From: Acidimicrobiia bacterium
GTDB taxonomy: Bacteria; Actinomycetota; Acidimicrobiia; UBA5794; UBA11373
DNA length: 13,827 nt
NCBI GenBank assembly: GCA_025456165.1
Contig: JALOLI010000005.1
Coordinates: 1-13,827, forward strand
Direction: 5' to 3'
Every line of letters begins with the position of its first letter. Positions within the stretch are counted from its first letter, which is position 1. The translations under genes and the position numbers were made by a program. The notes under the pieces are model-generated. The model was not told the origin of the DNA and searched no databases. It worked only from the letters and a program-made list of their open reading frames with translations. This document shows, in pieces, positions 9,157 through 13,827 of the stretch.

Positions 9157-9936
9157 ATGAAGCAGTACCTGTGGCGAATCGTCCTCGCCTTGGCACTCGC
9201 CGCCCTGGCCGCCGGGTGCGGAGGCCCCGCCGGCGGGACCACCACCACCGCCGGCACGACCACTGTCACCACGGCCGGCACGACCACCACCACCACGACG
9301 TCAGCACCCTCCCCAATCCCCGCCGACACCCACCCGAGTTTCGGAGCGAGCTGGACTGTTGTGTGGCCTCCCGATGGAGCCGAGGCCATCTATAGGGTAA
9401 CACGGGGCGACGAGCAGCAGGATGTGGCGGCCCGCATCGACTACGGCGTCGAGTGGGCCGGCGGCACCTGGGACCGCCTGACCATCGGCACTGCCGCCTC
9501 GGGACAGACCGGCATGGCGTGGTACTTCGACCACTCCACGCCGTGGGTTCTGAGACTGGCCGGCGCCGACGCCTTCTTCACGAATGCGGGGGGAGCCAAC
9601 CTCGAGCGGGCCGTGTTCGACGAACCACTGGTCTTGGACCTCAGCTTGCTGCCCGCCGACCCGGTGGAGGCGCGGGGAAGCCTGAGCATCGCCGCGGCTG
9701 CCGCGGCGCCGCCCTTCCTGACCCTGGACTACGCGCTGCAAGCCACCTCTCTGGGCCGCGAGACCCTCACCCTCCCCGCCGGCAGGATCGAGGAAACCTG
9801 GCACATCCGGATCGTGCTGGGCGACCAGTCCGGTGGCCCGGGGGCGCACCTCTGGGTCCACCCCGAGCACCTGCTGGTCGCGTGGGAGGAGGCGGGCATC
9901 TTCGACCGCGTCGAACTGGTCGCTCCCTGGCAGTGA
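9157..9936 (+). CDS. Lipoprotein, third of three tandem paralogues
   Basis: This is a 259-residue predicted lipoprotein, the shortest and most diverged copy. The lipobox LAAGC has the lipidated cysteine at 21, the Thr-rich linker is short (about 28-50), and the domain runs from about 57 to 259. It keeps HPSF, WPPDGAEAIYR (70-80), YGVEWAGGTWDRL (96-108), YFDHSTPWVLRL (123-134), LDLSLLP, HIRIVLGD and HLWVHPEHLLVAWEE, but not the FGLGG(E/D)FY motif of copies one and two. The frame extends upstream over the end of the second copy. The ATG at 9157 is chosen because AGGAGG lies five bases before it and the signal peptide starts there. The gap after the second copy is 38 bases. Function unknown; probably secreted with the others. 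Confidence 0.85.
   Translation: MKQYLWRIVLALALAALAAGCGGPAGGTTTTAGTTTVTTAGTTTTTTTSAPSPIPADTHPSFGASWTVVWPPDGAEAIYRVTRGDEQQDVAARIDYGVEWAGGTWDRLTIGTAASGQTGMAWYFDHSTPWVLRLAGADAFFTNAGGANLERAVFDEPLVLDLSLLPADPVEARGSLSIAAAAAAPPFLTLDYALQATSLGRETLTLPAGRIEETWHIRIVLGDQSGGPGAHLWVHPEHLLVAWEEAGIFDRVELVAPWQ
9238..9302 (+). repeat. Short Thr-codon tract in the third lipoprotein
   Basis: A shorter ACC/ACG-rich tract than in the two upstream copies encodes residues about 28-49, with two GTTT steps (AGTTT and AGTTTTTTT in protein). Confidence 0.75.
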
Positions 9937-9943
9937 TCCGCCC

Positions 9944-9964
9944 GAGCGGCGCGCCGCGTCGCTC
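9944..9964 (+). terminator. GC hairpin between convergent genes
   Basis: GAGCG (9944-9948) pairs with CGCTC (9960-9964), and inside lies a perfect 12-base palindrome GCGGCGCGCCGC (9946-9957). It sits 7 bases after the third lipoprotein stop and about 30 bases beyond the stop of the opposing small gene. No T-run follows on either strand, so any termination would be of the GC-hairpin type. Confidence 0.35.
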
Positions 9965-9994
9965 GCCGGGGCTTGTAGACACCCCTCCGGCGCC

Positions 9995-10135
9995 TTACCG
10001 CCGCACCGGGACCGGCTCGGGTTCTTTCGCCGGGACCTTGGCGGGGACCGCATCCGGAGCCGCCGGCTCCTCGAAGGGCACCTGGACCGGTTCCGGCTCG
10101 ACGATGATCACCCGCTTCTGCTCACCGATGTCCAT
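9995..10135 (-). CDS. Small Pro/Glu/Val-rich protein (46 residues)
   Basis: A 47-codon frame encodes a 46-residue protein beginning MDIGEQKRVIIVEPEPVQVP and ending EPEPVPVRR. The block EPEPV occurs twice, and a PAKVPAKEP stretch lies between. There is no signal peptide or hydrophobic segment, and it is probably extended or disordered. Support for a real gene is an excellent ribosome site (GAGGAGG, 8 bases before ATG), its position in the gap between larger genes, and a strong composition bias that random GC-rich frames rarely give in one phase. It starts 117 bases after the ARPP-1 gene on the same strand. I recall similar short MDIG-type proteins in actinobacterial genomes, but cannot name a function. 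Confidence 0.7.
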   Translation of the reverse strand: MDIGEQKRVIIVEPEPVQVPFEEPAAPDAVPAKVPAKEPEPVPVRR

Positions 10136-10161
10136 GGTTCGAACCTCCTCGCTTGGCTCTC

Positions 10162-10188
10162 AACGTACTCGACCGTGTCGGCGTCGAA
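10162..10188 (-). promoter_or_regulatory. Possible promoter for the small Pro/Glu-rich gene
   Basis: On the minus strand TTCGAC (10188-10183) and TACGTT (10167-10162) are separated by 15 bases, with about 26 bases between the latter and the ATG. The spacing is short and neither hexamer is perfect. Read-through from the ARPP-1 operon is the alternative. Confidence 0.25.
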
Positions 10189-10252
10189 GCCGTCCACTCT
10201 GGCACCGGCCAGGCCCGACCCCGAGGTGAACCGCCGGGCGCCGAACCGGCGC

Positions 10253-11272
10253 TCAACGCCGCTCCCCGAACCACGAAGGCCGCGACCCGGCCGCCGCGCC
10301 GATCCGAGCCTCATCGGCGCCGGCGAGCCCGAGCGCCTCCTCCGGTGCGCCCGGGGCCCAGACGGCAGCCAGGTGAACCAGAGCGGCGCCGACGATCAGC
10401 GCCGACACCACCGCCGCCGGAGTCGCCAGGAACACCACCTCGCCCTCGCCCACACCCCGGTGGGTGCTGGCCTCCCCCCCGGCCAGGGCCGCCACCCACG
10501 CCGCACCCCGGGCCGCCGCTCCTCCTCGGTGCCGCGCCGGGCGCGCCACCACGGCGTCGGCGGCATAGGAGCCCACCAGTCCCGACCACAGCGAGGCCAG
10601 GGTGTCGGGCCGGTCGAACACGTCGAGGGCCAGCGGCCGCCCGCCGGCCACGGCCAGCACGCCACGCTGGCCGGGCACCGGGCGCAAGGCCGCGAGGACC
10701 CCATCGAGGTGCCCCCGGCGCTGGTGCTGGACCTCGGCGTACGAGCCGCTCGGCGAGTGGACGCCGTGCGCTTCCAGGTGGCGATCCACCGAGGCCCAGA
10801 CTTCGCCCATGTCCGACTCGTAACCCGCCCCGCGGCGCACCTGTTCCCGCACCCCGACGTTCTTGGCCGACCGCACCCCCGGGGAGGCGTGGACTTCCTC
10901 GCGGGCGGCGGGGGCAGTGCCTCCCCAGCGGTGCTCTTCGACGCAGGAGACCGGGATGACCAGGGTCTCCCGGGCCGGCACGAGCACCGTGGTGTTGAGG
11001 GTGCGCGTCTGGCGCAGCCCACCCACCACCTCCCCCTCCAGCAAGAGCACCGCCTCGAGACCGTGGTTGACCACGACCAACTCCGGCACCGACCCGCCCT
11101 CGAGTTCCTCCACCGTCACCACGCCCTCAGCCAGCGCCCCGGCGAACAGCCGGTAGGCAACCGCCTCCCCCTCGTGGAACAGCGGGACGAGCGTGAGCGG
11201 GCCCGACTCCTGCGCCTCTCCCAGGAGCAGCCCTGAGGTGAGCAAGGTGACGACCGTATCTGCTGCGTTCAT
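10253..11272 (-). CDS. ARPP-1 domain protein
   Basis: This is a 339-residue soluble protein matching what I know of ARPP-1 (ARG and Rhodanese-Phosphatase-superfamily-associated Protein domain). The pattern runs in order: LTLVPLF (26-32), ALAEG (46-50), a VVNHG turn (67-71), LLEGEVVGGLRQTRTLN (77-93), IPVSCVEEHRW (106-116), GVLAVAGGRPLALDVFDRP (204-222), LVGSYAADA (232-240) and a final GVGEGEVVFL...ALVHLAAVW part (273-305). No transmembrane or signal segment is seen. ARPP-1 was named from gene-neighbourhood work on predicted immune or stress systems; its biochemistry is, to my knowledge, undefined. The start overlaps the upstream gene stop as ATGA, so the two are translationally coupled. No ADP-ribosylglycohydrolase or rhodanese gene is in the window. 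Confidence 0.8.
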   Translation of the reverse strand: MNAADTVVTLLTSGLLLGEAQESGPLTLVPLFHEGEAVAYRLFAGALAEGVVTVEELEGGSVPELVVVNHGLEAVLLLEGEVVGGLRQTRTLNTTVLVPARETLVIPVSCVEEHRWGGTAPAAREEVHASPGVRSAKNVGVREQVRRGAGYESDMGEVWASVDRHLEAHGVHSPSGSYAEVQHQRRGHLDGVLAALRPVPGQRGVLAVAGGRPLALDVFDRPDTLASLWSGLVGSYAADAVVARPARHRGGAAARGAAWVAALAGGEASTHRGVGEGEVVFLATPAAVVSALIVGAALVHLAAVWAPGAPEEALGLAGADEARIGAAAGSRPSWFGERR

Positions 11273-12234
11273 GCGCCCTCCTTCCCGTCACCATCGCGCT
11301 CGGGTGTGACAGATTCGGCAGCCGCCGGGGACGATCCGTTCCCCGAGCCCGCGCCAGCGCGCCGCCCGGCGCGCTCCTCCACCATCCGGCGCTTCTTCTC
11401 GCCCACCACGTTGGCGAACAGGCGAGCCGAGGACGACGCCGCTTCCACCTCGCCCAGGGTCAGATCGGCCGCACAGGCCATGGTCGGCGGGTCCCAGGCC
11501 ACCCCCTTCTCGGCGGCGTAGGCCGCCGCCGGCATGCGGTGGCGCCGGGTGCGGGTCTCGGCCCGCTGGAGGTAGTAGTGGGAGATCATGTGGAAGACCT
11601 CACCCTCCCCGGCGCGGAAGGTGAGGGCCACCGGCGCCTCGCCCCAGCGCTCCTGCAGCTCCCGCGAGGAGATGAGCACTTTCACCCGGGTGGGGTCCCG
11701 CACCACGATGGGGTAGGAGGAGCCCTCCAGCCACCAGATGGGGTCGTCGGCACCTGCCATGACCCCCTTCAGGAAGGGGTTCTCGTGGGCCGCCGCTTCC
11801 ACCCGGACCACTGCGTCGGCAGTGGGCCGCTGGTTGTAGGCGACCACGCCGGGAAAGGCGGGCTCGAGCACGTGGCGCAGGGCCCAGTCGGTGGTGAAGA
11901 GGCTTCCCCCGGCCGCGACGAACCGCCGCACCATCCCCACTGCCGTCGCTCCCACCTGCCCGGGGCAGTTGATGACGAGCAACTGCTCGGGCCGCAGCGA
12001 GAGGCCTGCCAGTTGCTGCGGGTCCACTGCCAGATGCGACAGTTCGAGAGCCTCCAGGACCCACTCGACGTGGTCGTACTGCCCGCGCACCACCACGATG
12101 TCGGAGCGCTGCACCTGCTCCAGCACCCTGTGGAGGCTCGGGTCATCCCGGGCAATGGTGTCGCGCGTGTGCCGGCCGCCCACCTGGTAAGCCCGGCGGC
12201 GGCGCTCCTGGCCGGTCGTGTCGTTCTCGGTCAT
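11269..12234 (-). CDS. GATase/ThuA-like protein of unknown function, partner of ARPP-1
   Basis: This is a 321-residue soluble protein I cannot assign to a named enzyme. Residues about 43-220 look like a flavodoxin/class I glutamine-amidotransferase-like fold: strand SDIVVVRGQYD (44-54), strand LLVINCPG (85-92), helix then FVAAGGSLFTTDWAL (105-119) and VEWVLEAL, with WWLEGSSYPI (167-176), VKVLISS (184-190) and a terminal VFHMISHYYLQRAETRTRRHR (213-233) rich in His and Arg. Cys90 is a possible nucleophile but lies in NCPG, not in a canonical GATase elbow. The tail after about 283 is basic, then Gly/Ser/Ala-rich and likely disordered. The start is ATG with AAGGGGG five bases upstream. It overlaps ARPP-1 by four bases and diverges from an XRE regulator, so all three probably act together. 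Confidence 0.75.
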   Translation of the reverse strand: MTENDTTGQERRRRAYQVGGRHTRDTIARDDPSLHRVLEQVQRSDIVVVRGQYDHVEWVLEALELSHLAVDPQQLAGLSLRPEQLLVINCPGQVGATAVGMVRRFVAAGGSLFTTDWALRHVLEPAFPGVVAYNQRPTADAVVRVEAAAHENPFLKGVMAGADDPIWWLEGSSYPIVVRDPTRVKVLISSRELQERWGEAPVALTFRAGEGEVFHMISHYYLQRAETRTRRHRMPAAAYAAEKGVAWDPPTMACAADLTLGEVEAASSSARLFANVVGEKKRRMVEERAGRRAGAGSGNGSSPAAAESVTPERDGDGKEGA

Positions 12235-12253
12235 CGGGGCCCCCTTCCATTGC

Positions 12254-12283
12254 TTGCGTTATCGCCACTGACGACACGATAAT
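12254..12283 (+). promoter_or_regulatory. Candidate promoter for the XRE regulator, in the AT-richer divergent region
   Basis: TTGCGT (12254-12259) and GATAAT (12278-12283) are spaced by 18 bases, giving a plausible sigma-70-type promoter in a stretch clearly lower in GC than its surroundings. A second option, TTGGTC (12326-12331) and TAGGTT (12349-12354) with a 17-base spacer, would start transcription about 28 bases before the ATG. Confidence 0.45.
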
Positions 12284-12294
12284 AACACTGTCAG
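12268..12294. promoter_or_regulatory. Imperfect inverted repeat, candidate operator
   Basis: CTGAC (12268-12272) and GTCAG (12290-12294) form an inverted repeat spanning the putative -10 of the regulator gene and, on the other strand, the TATTAT (12284-12279) that could serve the divergent GATase/ARPP-1 operon. The neighbouring XRE protein is the obvious candidate binder. The arms are short, so this is a hypothesis. Confidence 0.3.
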
Positions 12295-12388
12295 AATAGA
12301 ATTGCCACATAAGGTGTCACGATCCTTGGTCGATTACACCGTGAGTATTAGGTTGGCACCAGCAGGTCTAGCGAAAGGCCCGGACCCC

Positions 12389-12910
12389 ATGGACATCGAA
12401 CACGAACGCCCGGAGTTCTACGAGGCGCTCGGTCGAACCATCCAGGTGCTCCGCACCGACCAGAGCCTCGATCGCAAGGACCTCGCCGACCGGGCCGGGA
12501 TCTCCTACTCCTACCTGGCGGCGATCGAGAACGGCAAGAAGCCCCCTTCCTCCAAGGTGCTCTTCGCCATCGCCGGCGCCCTGGGGCTGCTCAGCCACGA
12601 GTTGCTCGCTTCGGTGGAGACCCGCCTGCGCCGCCGGCACCAGCCCGCGGCCGCGGCGCGCTTCGCCGCCCCCTCAGCGCGCCAGGCCTGGTTCCACGGC
12701 GCCCCGGCGGCGGCCCCGCCTCCCCCCGGGCGGACGGAACAGCTCCGCACGACCGACTACGCCTCGCCGACTCGGCCGGCCCCTTCTGCCGGCGCCCCCT
12801 ACTCCGCTGCCGGCTTCCTGATGGAGTTGGAGCGGCTCAACGAGCAGTTGAGTGACGAGGACCGCGACCTCGTGCTGGGCCTGGCCCGCCGTCTGGCTAC
12901 CGACGAGTAG
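12389..12910 (+). CDS. XRE-family helix-turn-helix regulator
   Basis: This is a 173-residue DNA-binding regulator. An HTH_3/Cro-CI type domain occupies about 13-73, with RKDLADRAGISYSYLAAIENGKKPPSSKVLFAIAGAL carrying the usual recognition-helix pattern. A Pro/Ala-rich linker (about 85-140) and a short amphipathic helical C-terminus (143-171, FLMELERLNEQLSDEDRDLV) follow, the latter perhaps for dimer formation or ligand sensing. The frame stays open upstream to a TTG at 12302, but ATG 12389 fits the family N-terminus and has AAAGG about 11 bases upstream, which is not ideal spacing. It diverges from the GATase/ARPP-1 operon across 154 bases and probably controls it and itself. No metallopeptidase domain is fused, as occurs in some XRE proteins of conflict systems. 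Confidence 0.92.
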   Translation: MDIEHERPEFYEALGRTIQVLRTDQSLDRKDLADRAGISYSYLAAIENGKKPPSSKVLFAIAGALGLLSHELLASVETRLRRRHQPAAAARFAAPSARQAWFHGAPAAAPPPPGRTEQLRTTDYASPTRPAPSAGAPYSAAGFLMELERLNEQLSDEDRDLVLGLARRLATDE

Positions 12911-12961
12911 CCTCGGGGGCCAGCGCCGCCGAGGCGCCGCATCGAGCGAGGAAGGTGGCCC

Positions 12962-13827
12962 ATGAAGCGGATCGGCGTTCTCCTCCTGCTACTGGCGGCG
13001 GCCGCTCTCCCGGCCGCGGCGCAAGCCGGCGCCCTCCCCTTTCAGGTGACGTGCTTCGACAGAATCGCCGACGCCGCCTACCGCGGCACGAGCGGCCCCG
13101 ATACCTTCTACGGCACGCCCGGAGACGATGTGATGATCGGCTGGGAGGGCGATGACATCCTGTACGGCAACGGTGGCCGGGATCGGATTTGCGGAGGCGA
13201 GGGCAACGACCGCATCTTCGGCGGCCCGGGAGGCGATCTCCTCGACGGTGACTGGGGCAACGACCGGGTGTACGGCCAGACCGGCAACGACGGCTACATC
13301 CTGGGAGGCGACGGCAACGATGTCCTCTTCCCGGGCCCCGGTTCGGTGGCCTTCACGGCCACGATCGAAGGCGGGGCGGGGCGGGACCGGATAGTCATCG
13401 ACCGGCCCGGCTACAACGAGGTCTTCGGTGGCGCCGGCCGGGACACCATCGACTTCCGCCGCGCCCCCTTCGGCATGCTCCTCGACCTGCGCTTCGCGGC
13501 GGAGTACATCGACGACTCCGGCGTGCCCACCATCGGAGGCAAGGCCTTCGAGGTCGAGAACGTGTACGGCTCGTCCCACGACGACTTCCTCTCCGGCAAC
13601 GCCCAGGGGAACCGCCTGTACGGGTTCGCCGGGGCAGACACCCTGCACGGCCGCGCCGGCGGCGACTTCCTCGACGGCGGCACCAGCGCCGGCGATTGGA
13701 TCGAAGGCGATGAGGGCACCGACACCTGCGTGGACCCCGAGGCCCACGACCTGTTCCTCGCCGCCGCCGCGGCCGTCGTCGCCGACACCATCGTCGAGGA
13801 CGGCTGCCTGGAGTACGCCTTCTGGGC
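12962..13827 (+). CDS. Secreted RTX-repeat (hemolysin-type calcium-binding) protein, 3' end missing
   Basis: An open frame of 288 codons runs off the window end. A Sec signal peptide (about 1-22, MKRIGVLL... ending AQA) precedes nonapeptide-like repeats: GTPGDDVMIGWEGDDILYGN (51-70), GGEGNDRIFGGPGGDLLDGD (78-97), GGDGNDVLF (115-123), GGAGRDRIV and GGAGRDTIDF, and a later group, HDDFLSGN, GADTLHG, GGDFLDGG (206-240). Such repeats fold as calcium-bound beta rolls. Cys31, Cys77, Cys256 and Cys282 are present; the GTDTC near 252-256 resembles the end of related actinobacterial proteins, so the true C-terminus may be close. The start is ATG with GGAAGG upstream, 51 bases after the XRE gene. No type I secretion genes are seen. 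No enzymatic domain is visible. Confidence 0.9.
   Translation, partial: MKRIGVLLLLLAAAALPAAAQAGALPFQVTCFDRIADAAYRGTSGPDTFYGTPGDDVMIGWEGDDILYGNGGRDRICGGEGNDRIFGGPGGDLLDGDWGNDRVYGQTGNDGYILGGDGNDVLFPGPGSVAFTATIEGGAGRDRIVIDRPGYNEVFGGAGRDTIDFRRAPFGMLLDLRFAAEYIDDSGVPTIGGKAFEVENVYGSSHDDFLSGNAQGNRLYGFAGADTLHGRAGGDFLDGGTSAGDWIEGDEGTDTCVDPEAHDLFLAAAAAVVADTIVEDGCLEYAFW

Noticed and set aside
7426..9302. Thr-codon tracts as a CRISPR or tandem-repeat array
   Set aside because: They have no regular unit or spacers and lie in frame within lipoprotein genes, encoding linkers.
10136..10145. GGTTCGAACC resembling a tRNA T-arm
   Set aside because: It is a perfect 10-base palindrome in the leader of the small gene. 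No acceptor stem, anticodon arm or D-arm can be built around it on either strand.
10108..10314. Minus-strand 68-residue frame across the ARPP-1 end and the small gene start
   Set aside because: It overlaps two better-supported genes in a different phase, is Arg/Gly-rich at its start, and lacks a clear ribosome site.
12302..12388. XRE regulator starting at TTG 12302
   Set aside because: The added 29 residues cover the AT-rich promoter region, have no ribosome site in front, and do not belong to the HTH domain.

Overview
The window is very GC-rich bacterial DNA, tightly packed with genes. Several signs point to a high-GC actinobacterium, possibly Acidimicrobiia or a relative. These are short lipoprotein leaders followed by threonine-rich linkers, a membrane protein opening with the GWWLASDGKWYPPE motif, GTG starts, GGAGG-type ribosome sites and a class I fumarase. 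The taxonomic placement is an inference from style, not from a marker gene.

Layout. (1) Positions 63-5549 are all on the minus strand. In transcription order they encode an EamA-family exporter, an MTA/SAH-type deaminase, a class I SAM methyltransferase, a DUF4328-like membrane protein, an acyl-CoA dehydrogenase and, after a larger gap, a fasciclin-domain lipoprotein. A perfect GC palindrome (14-39) that may act as terminator follows the last gene. The first five genes are closely spaced (GTGA overlap, then gaps of 6, 24 and 31 nt) and look like one operon. (2) Positions 5684-9936 are on the plus strand: a class I [4Fe-4S] fumarase followed by three tandem paralogous lipoproteins of a family I do not recognise. 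(3) Positions 9995-12234 are on the minus strand: a GATase/ThuA-like protein overlapping (ATGA) an ARPP-1-type protein, then a 46-residue Pro/Glu/Val-rich small protein with a strong ribosome site. (4) Positions 12389-13827 are on the plus strand: an XRE-type regulator, divergent from group 3 across a relatively AT-rich intergenic region, and a Sec-exported RTX-repeat protein cut off by the window end.

Functional picture. The methyltransferase makes S-adenosylhomocysteine and the gene directly upstream of it encodes an enzyme of the family that deaminates that by-product, so the pair may be a methylation module with its own by-product removal. The XRE regulator, GATase-like protein and ARPP-1 protein form the most system-like unit. 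ARPP-1 was named by comparative genomics for its association with ADP-ribosylglycohydrolases and rhodanese/phosphatase proteins in predicted conflict or stress systems, but neither partner is present here. The triplicated lipoprotein family is the other main novelty. No CRISPR array, tRNA, rRNA, transposase or phage gene was seen, and no gene-free stretch exceeds 300 bases.
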